Source: an uncultured Clostridia bacterium (lineage in GTDB: Bacteria > Bacillota > Clostridia > Christensenellales > UBA1242). Taken from it: 34,716 nt of DNA. The notes under the pieces were generated by a model. It had not been told where the DNA came from. It ran no database searches and saw nothing but the letters and a program-made list of their open reading frames with translations. Below, one piece after another: positions 1 to 7,734 of the stretch (positions are counted from its first letter, which is position 1; the number at the start of each line of letters is the position of its first letter). The stretch is taken from assembly GCA_944381145.1 (NCBI GenBank), contig CALWJZ010000011.1, forward strand, positions 1 to 34,716. Direction: 5' to 3'. The position numbers and the translations under genes are program-made.

Positions 1-20
1 ATGTTCGGTTTTCGTTTGTG

Positions 21-95
21 TGGCTGGGGTAGTAGGGTTCGAACCTACGAATGTTGGAGTCAGAGTCCAATGCCTTACCACTTGGCTACACCCCA
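21..95 (-). tRNA. tRNA-Gln (anticodon CUG)
   Basis: On the minus strand the segment folds as a complete cloverleaf. The 5' arm TGGGGTG pairs with TACCCCA, the discriminator is G, and the CCA tail is encoded. The D arm reads TAGCCAAGTGGTAAGGCA, and the T arm carries GGTTCGAACCC. The anticodon arm TTGGA/TCCAA encloses the loop CTCTGAC, so the anticodon is CUG, which reads glutamine codon CAG. In AT-rich genomes the usual tRNA-Gln has UUG; a dedicated CUG species is a mild surprise. The acceptor and D-arm sequence is that of bacterial tRNA-Gln. Confidence 0.95.
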
Positions 96-106
96 CTACA
101 CAAATA

Positions 107-135
107 ATTTTATCAAATTCCTTTCAAATTTGCAA
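107..135 (-). promoter_or_regulatory. Promoter of tRNA-Gln
   Basis: On the minus strand TTGCAA (130-135) is separated by 17 nt from TAAAAT (107-112). The -10 is preceded by TGA, an extended -10. It lies about 12 nt before the mature 5' end of the tRNA. Confidence 0.55.
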
Positions 136-154
136 GAATAAATATTTAATTTGT

Positions 155-183
155 TTGGACATAAAAGTGCAATTTGTTAAACT
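155..183 (+). promoter_or_regulatory. Probable promoter of the SDR gene
   Basis: TTGGAC (155-160), 17 nt, then TAAACT (178-183) preceded by TGT. The predicted transcript would start about 15 nt before the ATG, just ahead of the AAAGGA ribosome site. That leader is very short, so the assignment is tentative. Confidence 0.35.
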
Positions 184-204
184 ATTATTATAAAAGGAAA
201 AACT

Positions 205-990
205 ATGAATAAAATTGTAATAATAACTGGTGGAACTAGTGGCATTGGTTTAGATTTAAAAAATTTATTTACTAAGAATGGAGACATTGTTATAACTTTG
301 TCAACAAGAGATTTAGACGAAGAAAATCATTATTCTTGCGATGTTAGTGATGAAAACAAAGTGAAAGAAACCATTTCTCTAATAGCAGAAAAATATGGAC
401 ATATTGATATTGTAATAAACAATGCTGGTTTTGGAATGAGTGGAATTACAGAACTAGTACCCACAGAGAAAATACATCATTTAACAGAAGTAAATTACTT
501 TGGCACATTATATGTGACTAGAGCTTGTTTGCCATATATGAAGAGTGGTAGTAAAATAATTAATGTATCTTCTGCAATGGCGCTTTTCCCTGTCCCTTTT
601 AGAGCAATATATGGTTCAATAAAATCTGCTGTACTAACTCTTAGTTTTGCACTACGAATGGAACTTGCACCACTGGGTATTGATGTTGTAGCATTTTGTC
701 CTGGTGACATCAAGACTAATTTTACTAAAAACCGAATCAAAGAATTTGAAATCAACGAGAGATATGGCAATAGACTGAAAACTGCAACTGAAAAAAGTGA
801 TAGCAGGGAAGAAAAACGCATACCAAGTTTTGTGTGTGCAAAACAAATGTTCAAAAAAATCACAAAGAAACACACAAGGCCGTTTTATATAATTGGTTTC
901 AAATATAAACTTCTTTATGCTTTATGCAAAATAACACCCAAATCTTGGTTACTTAAAATTACAAACAAATTATATGGTGGCACAAAATAA
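205..990 (+). CDS. Short-chain dehydrogenase/reductase (SDR family)
   Basis: A 261-residue classical SDR, an NAD(P)-dependent oxidoreductase. The cofactor motif TGGTSGIG is at residues 8-15, NNAG at 72-75, and Asn97 is the structural Asn. The catalytic triad is complete: Ser123, Tyr136 and Lys140 (YGSIK), and Pro-Gly follows at 166-167. The last 60 or so residues form a basic, hydrophobic tail (FYIIGFKYKLLYALCKI) that could touch membrane, which would suit a lipid-type substrate. The start is set by AAAGGA 6 nt upstream of the ATG. It is transcribed alone, with the divergent tRNA on one side and a terminator right after the stop. The substrate cannot be read. A link to the alpha-oxoamine synthase at 29871 (as in sphingolipid synthesis) is only speculation. 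Confidence 0.92.
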   Translation: MNKIVIITGGTSGIGLDLKNLFTKNGDIVITLSTRDLDEENHYSCDVSDENKVKETISLIAEKYGHIDIVINNAGFGMSGITELVPTEKIHHLTEVNYFGTLYVTRACLPYMKSGSKIINVSSAMALFPVPFRAIYGSIKSAVLTLSFALRMELAPLGIDVVAFCPGDIKTNFTKNRIKEFEINERYGNRLKTATEKSDSREEKRIPSFVCAKQMFKKITKKHTRPFYIIGFKYKLLYALCKITPKSWLLKITNKLYGGTK

Positions 991-1025
991 AAAAAGTTAG
1001 TATCAAACTAACTTTTTTGTTTTTT
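988..1025. terminator. Bidirectional intrinsic terminator between SDR and transglutaminase genes
   Basis: AAAAAAGTTAG and CTAACTTTTTT form an 11-bp stem around the loop TATCAAA, with a T run on both strands. It closes the plus-strand SDR gene and can also stop the minus-strand surface operon, 100 nt past its last stop codon. Confidence 0.85.
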
Positions 1026-1127
1026 AATTATTCTTAGTTTTTGTCAAAATCTCATTGAAAATTTGCAATAACTTATATGAAAATACCATAATTATATATA
1101 ATTACATTCCTAAAACGATTTAATATT

Positions 1128-3668
1128 TCATGCTTTTGCACTTGTTGTAAATGTAAATACACAAGCCCTATCACCATCAGAAATTTCTTCATTTGCAGAA
1201 ACAAATTCAAATTCTACATTCAAATTAGACAACTCAATTTGTTCAGCAAATAGATTTTGAACTTTTTGTACCCAAGTTGAGCCATCAATAGTATTTAACA
1301 TTGAATTGGAAACATACAAGGTATACGAACCATAAATATTTTTTTGATCAAAATATTCAATTAAATGTTCTACTTCTCCTTCGGCATCTATAAGTAAATT
1401 TTGCGTCATTATATACAATATTCCAGATTTATCATTATCAGAGTAAATTCTTGTTTGGTTTTCATCTACCAAAAACAAATATTGTTCTTGAAATTTTGAT
1501 GTTTTCATAACATTTGTTTGAAAGGTTGTACGCAACATATAATTATTCATTACAATTTCTTCTATTTCGTAATTCACTCCAAACAAAGTATAAACTGGAG
1601 TGTAGTTATAATAAGTCATTGTATCTGTGGCTTTGTTGTACTCACTTGCCACTAATTCAGGATTGCTATCATAATATGTTTTTTCAACACCTGTTTCACT
1701 TCTATAGGAACCTTCTCCATTAACTTTTTCGTATTCAGAAACCATATAATCATAATCTATAATTATTTCTATCGTATCTCTATTGCTCAAAAGAAAATAG
1801 TCAAACATGTCTATTAATTCTTGTGTATTAGATATTACCAAATCATGCTCTGTACCATTGTATTCAAATGTTTGATACTCATAATATCTTAAATTGTCAT
1901 TTGCTTTGTATTTGCTATATTTATTTTTTCTTCCTGCATATTCAAAATGGGTTTCTTTTACATCTTCGTCGCTAAGTCCAAAATATGTGTGACTAAGTGA
2001 TTCGTCTTCAGATACAATTTCTGTCCATGTAATATCTACTAAATAATATTGTGCAGGAATATCATCTTCTGGATTGATATCAATCAAAACTTTGTTCCAT
2101 GCGTGACCACCAGTAGATGAGCCAACTTGTGCATCACCAACGATTCTTATACAATCTATTCCCAACATATTGCACATCAAACTATATGCTTTGGAAAAAC
2201 CATCACACACAGAATATCCTGTCATAAACACTCCTTCCAAATAAAAGCAAGGAAGAGTTGTAGGATAATTTGCTACAGTGCTTGTATATCCATTTGCAAC
2301 AGTATAACTAGTATAATCATAAGAAGTATTTATACATATCCAATCAAAAATACTCAATGCTTTTTCATAGTCTGTCATACTCTCTGATATTATACTTCTC
2401 AAAACATCTTTTGCTTCATTATAAATTTTGTATGCTCTTGATTCTACATTGGTTATAATTGGTGTAACTTTGTTCTCTATAGCCCAATAAAGTTGCTCAC
2501 TGGTTGAAACTTCCGTGTACAAAAATTGCTGGTCAGAAACAAAGTTATCGTAATCATTGCCATATTGTTCTTCTAACATTATATAATCAACCGTATCATA
2601 ATATGGTGTTGATATTGCTTGTTGATAATAACTACTTGGTCTAACAGTTGTATCACATTCTGTCACTCCACCATAACTAACTTTGACCTTGAACTCTGTC
2701 GAATTGCCCAAATTTGATACAAAGCCACCATTTGAATTTGCACTTTGATATGCCATAGTTTCATAGAATTGCTCGAAGCAATATGAAATTAGGTTATCCA
2801 TTTTTTGATTGATATAAGTTCCACTAAATGAATCACTTACAAATTCTTTAAATTCAGATGATAGTTTAATATTAAATTCAGTAATACGATTGACAAAAGT
2901 ATAATATACCAAATTTTGTGCTTCTTGCAAAGTTTCTATATAATAGTCGTTTATAAGCCCATCAAACAAATATATATCATCAGTATAAACACCATAATCG
3001 TCAGGATTATAATATACAATATCACTTGAAATATAGGTATTATTATCATTTTTGTATCCCATTCTAATGGCATAAATTTCATCTATGGTTAGATATGAAT
3101 TTTCTATCAAATTTACAGTGTTGGTATTTGCAACATAACTATTCAATCCACTTGAATTGGAATATAAGTAAATATAATATTCTTGAACATCTATATTTTC
3201 CAAAGGCAAATAACTAAGCACACCTTTGTCTGATACTGTGAAACTTATTTTTTGCTCATTATCAATATTCCCCTCTGGTGTTGTAGGCGTAATATTTTCT
3301 TTTTTGATATAGTTAAAAGTAACTATATTACTTTTTTCACTATTTGCAATATATATAGAAGAAGTAGTAGCAACAACAAAAAATTTATACTCTCCGCTTT
3401 CATCTAATATAGCAGTCAAATCATAGATTGTAGTTGTATTATTTGAATTTTCTATTGTATCAACTTTGACTTCGTTGCAATATATATCATAATTTTCTGC
3501 ATTTTCTACAGAATCCCATGTCAAGCACTTGCTTGATTCTGATAGCGAAACATAAGGACTTTTCAGTTTATTTGCAGAAGACAACGAAAAATTACAACCT
3601 ACTATTATAGGAGTACTACAAAACAAAACTACTAAAATTATCAATAATATTTTCTTTATTTTATTCAT
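1128..3668 (-). CDS. Transglutaminase-like domain lipoprotein
   Basis: An 846-residue exported protein. The N-terminus is a lipoprotein signal: lysines, a hydrophobic stretch, then the lipobox I-V-G-Cys25. An Ig/fibronectin-like module follows (about 35-120, motif LTWDSVENAENYDIY), resembling modules of the giant lipoprotein upstream. The core is a transglutaminase/protease fold with all three catalytic residues: Cys488 in SVCDGFSKAY, His522 in GGHAWN, and Asp545 in VDITW. The C-terminal 300 residues are unrecognised. Members of this superfamily crosslink or cleave proteins; which applies here is unknown. Start choice: AGGA overlaps the previous gene's TAG stop and sits 9 nt before this ATG, while another in-frame ATG at 3674 is only 3 nt from it. 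It is the last gene of the SipW/TasA-like cluster, 11 nt after the previous stop, so probably translationally coupled. Confidence 0.88.
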   Translation of the reverse strand: MNKIKKILLIILVVLFCSTPIIVGCNFSLSSANKLKSPYVSLSESSKCLTWDSVENAENYDIYCNEVKVDTIENSNNTTTIYDLTAILDESGEYKFFVVATTSSIYIANSEKSNIVTFNYIKKENITPTTPEGNIDNEQKISFTVSDKGVLSYLPLENIDVQEYYIYLYSNSSGLNSYVANTNTVNLIENSYLTIDEIYAIRMGYKNDNNTYISSDIVYYNPDDYGVYTDDIYLFDGLINDYYIETLQEAQNLVYYTFVNRITEFNIKLSSEFKEFVSDSFSGTYINQKMDNLISYCFEQFYETMAYQSANSNGGFVSNLGNSTEFKVKVSYGGVTECDTTVRPSSYYQQAISTPYYDTVDYIMLEEQYGNDYDNFVSDQQFLYTEVSTSEQLYWAIENKVTPIITNVESRAYKIYNEAKDVLRSIISESMTDYEKALSIFDWICINTSYDYTSYTVANGYTSTVANYPTTLPCFYLEGVFMTGYSVCDGFSKAYSLMCNMLGIDCIRIVGDAQVGSSTGGHAWNKVLIDINPEDDIPAQYYLVDITWTEIVSEDESLSHTYFGLSDEDVKETHFEYAGRKNKYSKYKANDNLRYYEYQTFEYNGTEHDLVISNTQELIDMFDYFLLSNRDTIEIIIDYDYMVSEYEKVNGEGSYRSETGVEKTYYDSNPELVASEYNKATDTMTYYNYTPVYTLFGVNYEIEEIVMNNYMLRTTFQTNVMKTSKFQEQYLFLVDENQTRIYSDNDKSGILYIMTQNLLIDAEGEVEHLIEYFDQKNIYGSYTLYVSNSMLNTIDGSTWVQKVQNLFAEQIELSNLNVEFEFVSANEEISDGDRACVFTFTTSAKA

Positions 3669-3679
3669 TCTCATTCGTC

Positions 3680-4567
3680 CTAATTATTAGTATTATATTT
3701 CCCAGAAACCATATCTAGTATCCATCTTTGTGGAGCAGTTGGCCATATACCATTGACCAAATTGTTTGTATCTGCTTCAATTGATTCTACTACTACCTGA
3801 ATTTGTCCATATTTGCCACCGTCGTCGCAAGTAATTGCGTCGCCACTAAATTCTAACTCAGAAAACAACTCAATTCTTCTTTGATATGGTACGCTACCAC
3901 AATAATAGTAAAAGTGATCATCTTCAGTCACACCGTTTGCAAGTTCACTTTCATCTTCAAAATTGTACTTATACCAGTTGTCCGTCATAGTAGGTATTAA
4001 AATATCATATCTATCTTCGTAATCTAAAATAAGTTTGAGTCTAAATCTAACAAATACATTTGGTGGATTTATACTTCCTGTATTTACATCACCAGTATAA
4101 TCATTTGCATTTCGGACATATGCACTTATAGCCAATTTATCACCAGGGTTAATTTTTCTAAGTTCTTCTTTCCCCGATTCTGTAATTACAGACAGCAACG
4201 ACTTATTTTCTATTTCCATGCTTACACGGATATCATAATTTTCTTCTTCCGTTCTATTTGTTCGTCCAATTACTATAACAAAAGCTATTATAATAATTAT
4301 AAGTATTATAATAAGTATTATTGCCACAATAGTCTTGATTTTAGACATTCTATTGTCATGTTGGTCAAGACTCCCTACTTGTTTTTTCAGTTTCTCTAAT
4401 GCCTGTTGTTCTCGCAAAGTATGAGCACTTACTCTACTTGCATCAATACTACTTCGTTGTGGCTCTGATTTGGGTTTTGTAACATCTATAACCTTTTTGG
4501 GTTCTTTTTTAGGAGAACTCTGCGGGTTCTGATTATTTTTATTTTGATTATTGTTATCGTCTGCCAC
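3680..4567 (-). CDS. TasA-like/SipW-substrate paralogue with long cytoplasmic N-terminal tail
   Basis: A 295-residue protein, the fourth of four paralogues. Unlike its sisters it begins with about 75 residues rich in Asn, Gln, Pro, Lys and Ser, predicted cytoplasmic and disordered. One very hydrophobic segment follows (about 79-100, mostly Ile/Val), then an extracytoplasmic domain. The domain keeps the family marks: FVRFRLKLIL, a Trp-Tyr stretch with DDHFYYYCGS, and a C-terminal VVVESIEA followed by IWPTAPQRW. The Ala-Trp-Phe-like cleavage region of SipW substrates is poorly kept (VIGRTNRTEEENYDIRV), so it may remain membrane-bound. Start codon is GTG, with a strong AAGGAGG 7 nt upstream. A membrane anchor or assembly base for fibres is inference. 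The gap from the previous gene is 28 nt. Confidence 0.75.
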   Translation of the reverse strand: MADDNNNQNKNNQNPQSSPKKEPKKVIDVTKPKSEPQRSSIDASRVSAHTLREQQALEKLKKQVGSLDQHDNRMSKIKTIVAIILIIILIIIIIAFVIVIGRTNRTEEENYDIRVSMEIENKSLLSVITESGKEELRKINPGDKLAISAYVRNANDYTGDVNTGSINPPNVFVRFRLKLILDYEDRYDILIPTMTDNWYKYNFEDESELANGVTEDDHFYYYCGSVPYQRRIELFSELEFSGDAITCDDGGKYGQIQVVVESIEADTNNLVNGIWPTAPQRWILDMVSGKYNTNN

Positions 4568-4595
4568 GCTCTATCCTCCTTAAAATTTTTTTTGT

Positions 4596-5399
4596 TTATG
4601 CTCCAACATCTTCAATATCACCTAAGGCAAAGTTCCACCATGGGCCATAGCCTTGGTACACCAAAGGATCAGGAACATTTGCGTATTGAATAGCCTCTAC
4701 AACATAATTAATGTGAAATAAACAATTTGCATGTTCGTTTGTAATTTCAAGTTTATTAAGTTCTATATAACCATCAATGAACTCATATGTATCTAAATTA
4801 TAGGCAACTTTTGCAACTGTTTGACCAGCGTTGGTCGTTTTCAAAACATACCAATAATCATCTTCTAATTCGGGATTGGAAATTTGACTATATTGATTGA
4901 AATTAACCAATTCCCAATTGTCTTCGTCTGGTTTGTCTTTGTATTCAATTAAATTATCTTTTGCCAAAATCTCTAGTCCACTTGTTTCGCCATTTATTAT
5001 ATTTTCGTATGTAATTACAAGTTTTACTCTTACATATGCAGGGCTGGCTTCTACTTCTTGAGAACCAATTTGCATACCTAGTCTCATTTTTATTTTGTCT
5101 CCAGGATATACTCTTGTATTGTAGTTTTCTAAAATGTCTGTTTTGAGTGTATGTATTTTTATAGGTTCGCCATCTTCGCCTGTTACCACATTACCTGTAC
5201 CATCTTTTAACTCTTCAAATTCTGTAATATAAATATTTACAGGGTTTGACAAAATAATATCTGCACTATCAGATTTTGTTCTTATATACCATGCAGCAGT
5301 ACTAGAAACAACAACTAGCACAACAATAATTATAGCAAGTGCAATTATTATTATATTTTGAGTTTGAATTCGTCTTTTTAAATCTTTCGATGCTGACAT
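4596..5399 (-). CDS. TasA-like/SipW-substrate protein
   Basis: A 267-residue exported protein. The N-terminus is a signal or anchor with a hydrophobic core at about 15-35, ending STAAWYIRTKSD, which fits the SipW-cognate signal pattern of small residue, aromatic pair, then polar. The mature start DIILSNPVNIYI is the beta strand expected after cleavage. The body contains YVRVKLVITYEN, a Trp and acidic stretch ending DDYWYVLK, and a C-terminal VVEAIQYANV followed by GPWWNFAL. These blocks align with the other three paralogues of the cluster. Start ATG follows AAGGAG. It lies 47 nt after the preceding paralogue. Likely an extracellular fibre or matrix subunit; sequence is too diverged to call TasA itself. 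Confidence 0.75.
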   Translation of the reverse strand: MSASKDLKRRIQTQNIIIIALAIIIVVLVVVSSTAAWYIRTKSDSADIILSNPVNIYITEFEELKDGTGNVVTGEDGEPIKIHTLKTDILENYNTRVYPGDKIKMRLGMQIGSQEVEASPAYVRVKLVITYENIINGETSGLEILAKDNLIEYKDKPDEDNWELVNFNQYSQISNPELEDDYWYVLKTTNAGQTVAKVAYNLDTYEFIDGYIELNKLEITNEHANCLFHINYVVEAIQYANVPDPLVYQGYGPWWNFALGDIEDVGA

Positions 5400-5446
5400 T
5401 ATTTTTTACTCCTTATTTAAATTCATAAACTCCATAAAACTTTTTT

Positions 5447-6145
5447 TTAATTATGTTCAGTATTAATGTCGCCATCAATACTTGCAAAACTTTTGAATAT
5501 CTCTGGTGCTGTTGGCCAGACATCAAGATATGCATCATATTGTCTTTGAATAGCCTCTACCGTAAAAGACATATATACCTGAGCATCTTTTTCTACATTT
5601 GTAAAGAAATTGCTTGTTTTATATCCACGATTAAACATAACATTTGTTTTGTCAATGCCTCCTATGTAATAATAGTAGTCATCAGCAGAATTATAAAACC
5701 ATTTATTTTTTTCACTTTCGGTATAAACAGTGCTTTCGGTATAATTATTTTCAAAATACAAATTCAATAAATCTTTGTTGTCTATTTCTTCAGTCTCTCC
5801 AACATTTATTCTTGTTGTTTCAAATTTGATTCTGACATAAGCACCTACAATGTCGTGTTCACTAGTGGTATTCAAATAAGTGGCTATATCTGAATTATTT
5901 ATATCTGTAGTATAAATTTTGTCTGGTGCAAGACTTAAGTTATAAAAATTAAAATTAGTTGTAACTTGCAAATCTAGAGTCCCAATAATTGTAATGTTAG
6001 GCTCTCCATTTGATGTTTTGCTTTCGTCTTTGAACCATGCTATCGTTGTATTTGTGAACAAAGAAACTAGACAAAAGCACAAAAGAAGAATACCTATTAA
6101 TTGGTATAATTTGCTCCTATCTTTTTTTTGGAAATTTTTGTTCAT
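5447..6145 (-). CDS. TasA-like/SipW-substrate protein (best SipW-type signal)
   Basis: A 232-residue exported protein, the clearest member of the set. After a hydrophobic stretch (about 15-33) comes NTTIAWFKDESKTSNG and then GTLDLQVTT. This matches the known SipW-cognate pattern (Ala-aromatic-Phe, acidic/Thr/Ser stretch, then Gly-Thr-Leu-Asp-Leu). The mature domain has GAYVRIKFETT, a Trp-Phe stretch with DDYYYYIGG, and a C-terminal TVEAIQ then VWPTAPEIF. TasA-family proteins form fibres in the extracellular matrix of Bacillus; the same role here is inferred. ATG is preceded by AAGGA 8 nt upstream. It sits 53 nt after the preceding paralogue. Confidence 0.82.
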   Translation of the reverse strand: MNKNFQKKDRSKLYQLIGILLLCFCLVSLFTNTTIAWFKDESKTSNGEPNITIIGTLDLQVTTNFNFYNLSLAPDKIYTTDINNSDIATYLNTTSEHDIVGAYVRIKFETTRINVGETEEIDNKDLLNLYFENNYTESTVYTESEKNKWFYNSADDYYYYIGGIDKTNVMFNRGYKTSNFFTNVEKDAQVYMSFTVEAIQRQYDAYLDVWPTAPEIFKSFASIDGDINTEHN

Positions 6146-6198
6146 AATACAATTCCTTATTAATATTTTGATATCAAACTTTTACATTTTCGTTATGT

Positions 6199-6963
6199 TT
6201 AACGCCAAGCCGTCCAAAGTTCTGGCAAACTTTCTTTTGTTCCAAACGGCAAAGCGTAAACTGGAATATCTGTAGGACTTGTTTGATTGTTTTCTATTTT
6301 TTTGTAAATGTTTCCATCGTAAGCAATTGCATCAAGAGTTACATCCACATAAAATGTTACATTTTTGTCTAAATCACTTACAAGAATTTGATTTATAATT
6401 GAAATTTCATTATCCAAAACAGGAGTGGATACTATGTCTTCTCCATTTAAAGTTTTGTTGTAATATGGTTGTACTTTTGAATTGTAAAACACATATCCAC
6501 AGGCAACCGTTGGGCTAGGAAAATCATTTATCCAACCAGCATTATCTAGTGATATATCTCCCTTATTTGTCGGTGTTCCACTTGATAACAAAACTGTTCG
6601 CTTATTTGTTCCTTCCAAGTAATATATATTAATTGTTGCTCTTACCAAAGCATCAATTGTGCCTAAATTTCGCATAGTCAAATTGATATTATCTCTTATG
6701 TTTGTATTACCAACAATTTCATAAGGTTGATTACATTCCCATGTTGTCACATCTTCAGTAGTTGTATATGTACCCGTAACTTCTGTCCCGTTTGCATACA
6801 ATCTTATATCAATTGAACCTATTTGATTTGTATTGTTTTCAAAGTTATAAAGTCGAGTTAACCAACTAATTGTTATTGAAATTATAAAACAAGAGCATAG
6901 TACTACAGTTATTAGTACTATTACAAACGCAAAATTGTACTTACTCTTGTTTTTATATTCCAC
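6199..6963 (-). CDS. TasA-like/SipW-substrate protein, first of the set
   Basis: A 254-residue exported protein. The hydrophobic segment (about 11-33) ends in SITISWLTRLYNFEN and is followed by IGSIDIRLYANG, a variant of the SipW-cognate signal and first mature strand. Family blocks are ALVRATINIYY, a Trp stretch with ACGYVFYNSK, and a C-terminal VTLDAIAYDG; the last residues LPELWTAWR replace the WPTAP motif. The start is GTG: the preceding signal peptidase ends GAG-GAC-GAG-GAG-TAA, and this GAGGAG acts as ribosome site 8 nt before the GTG, so the two genes are almost certainly translationally coupled. Role as fibre subunit is inferred from the cluster. Confidence 0.75.
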   Translation of the reverse strand: MEYKNKSKYNFAFVIVLITVVLCSCFIISITISWLTRLYNFENNTNQIGSIDIRLYANGTEVTGTYTTTEDVTTWECNQPYEIVGNTNIRDNINLTMRNLGTIDALVRATINIYYLEGTNKRTVLLSSGTPTNKGDISLDNAGWINDFPSPTVACGYVFYNSKVQPYYNKTLNGEDIVSTPVLDNEISIINQILVSDLDKNVTFYVDVTLDAIAYDGNIYKKIENNQTSPTDIPVYALPFGTKESLPELWTAWR

Positions 6964-6968
6964 TTTTT

Positions 6969-7544
6969 TTACTCCTCGTCCTCATAACACTCAACATCAT
7001 CGGTCTCAAGGCGATTTCTTAAGTAATTCAAAACTTCAACAAATGCCACTAAAATAATTGCAAAAATTATCAAAATCATATAATTTGCTTTCACATATCT
7101 TACAATTACACCCACAGATTTGAAACAATGCTCTTCGTATACCTTGCCAACGATTTCCTTGTTGATAGGTCCATCATTTTGATTGTTATTATTGTCACCC
7201 TTGGTGTACCAAACAGCAGTTTCGTATCTGGGATCATCTGGTTCAACAATCTCATGTGTATCATAAGTCATTTTCCCTACAACTCTATGTGTAAAATATA
7301 TTCCACTACCTTCCATTGTAACGATGTCATTTAGTTGCAAATCTTTATAATCACATGGGGTCACTATCACCAAACTACCTACAGGAAGCGTTGGCTCCAT
7401 TGATCCTGATGAAACAATCATAAATTTGTATCCTAATATTACCATCAATGCTACCGACAAAAGTAATGATATTGCCAAACTTTTGAAGATCGCTTTTGCC
7501 CAAATTTTGAAATAATTTTTTTTCTCTAGTCTATAGAATTTCAT
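6969..7544 (-). CDS. sipW: SipW-like (ER/archaeal type) signal peptidase I
   Basis: A 191-residue membrane protease. Two hydrophobic segments bracket the catalytic domain, at about 22-40 and 152-172. The nucleophile Ser48 lies in SSGSMEPT. The general base is His86 in YFTHRVVG, not the Lys of ordinary bacterial LepB enzymes, which places it in the SipW/ER class. Acidic residues follow in YTKGDNNNNQNDG (Asp117, Asp124). SipW enzymes process a small set of substrates such as TasA rather than the whole secretome. Four candidate substrates lie directly downstream, the first only 5 nt away. ATG follows AAAGGA by 6 nt. The acidic C-terminus (DDVECYEDEE) is probably outside the fold. Confidence 0.92.
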   Translation of the reverse strand: MKFYRLEKKNYFKIWAKAIFKSLAISLLLSVALMVILGYKFMIVSSGSMEPTLPVGSLVIVTPCDYKDLQLNDIVTMEGSGIYFTHRVVGKMTYDTHEIVEPDDPRYETAVWYTKGDNNNNQNDGPINKEIVGKVYEEHCFKSVGVIVRYVKANYMILIIFAIILVAFVEVLNYLRNRLETDDVECYEDEE

Positions 7545-7620
7545 ATATTATCCTTTTTTTGTTGAGTTACCAAATTTAATAAAATCTTGAGTATTTTCCA
7601 TATTTTGGTTTTTTGTTTTG

Positions 7621-7665
7621 TTATTTAAAACAATAGTAAAGTATAAGTGCTACGGCTAACCACAT
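7621..7665 (-). CDS. Possible 14-codon hydrophobic leader or micropeptide ORF
   Basis: Reading minus, AGGAGC lies exactly 5 nt before an ATG that opens MWLAVALILYYCFK and then stops at TAA. The ribosome site is as good as any in the window. The peptide is a short hydrophobic segment with a terminal Lys. It stands between the giant lipoprotein gene and the signal peptidase gene, just downstream of a promoter-like sequence. It could be a small membrane peptide, an upstream leader ORF that affects sipW translation, or chance. There is no homology evidence. Confidence 0.35.
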   Translation of the reverse strand: MWLAVALILYYCFK

Positions 7666-7685
7666 TTTTTGCTCCTAAAAATTTA

Positions 7686-7715
7686 ATTATCTATAGTCAT
7701 AAGACATTTTGTCAA
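7686..7715 (-). promoter_or_regulatory. Candidate promoter of the sipW/TasA-like cluster
   Basis: On the minus strand a consensus TTGACA (7710-7715) is followed after 18 nt by GATAAT (7686-7691). Both elements touch the inverted repeat at 7691-7725. Transcription would begin near 7680, right before the AGGAGC of the 14-codon ORF. The spacing is 1 nt long and the -10 has one mismatch. Confidence 0.5.
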
Positions 7716-7725
7716 ATGACTATAG
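7691..7725. repeat. Inverted repeat overlapping the sipW promoter
   Basis: CTATAGTCAT (7691-7700) and ATGACTATAG (7716-7725) are perfect 10-bp arms. Inside them GACA/TGTC can extend the stem. It may be an operator dyad, or an RNA hairpin in the transcript leaving the giant gene. The T run follows only on the plus-strand side, so it is a poor terminator for the minus-strand gene that ends 10 nt away. Confidence 0.7.
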
Positions 7726-7734
7726 AAATTTTTT

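Noticed and set aside
495..875. Minus-strand ORFs inside the SDR gene
   Set aside because: They lie fully within a gene with a complete SDR motif set and have no family match; they are opposite-strand shadows.
6969..7544. Ordinary LepB-type signal peptidase
   Set aside because: The general base is His (THRVVG), not Lys, and the downstream substrates carry SipW-type signals.
7691..7725. Hairpin as the intrinsic terminator of the giant lipoprotein gene
   Set aside because: The T run follows on the plus-strand side only; on the minus strand the downstream sequence is mixed A/T with no long T run. I kept it as an inverted repeat.
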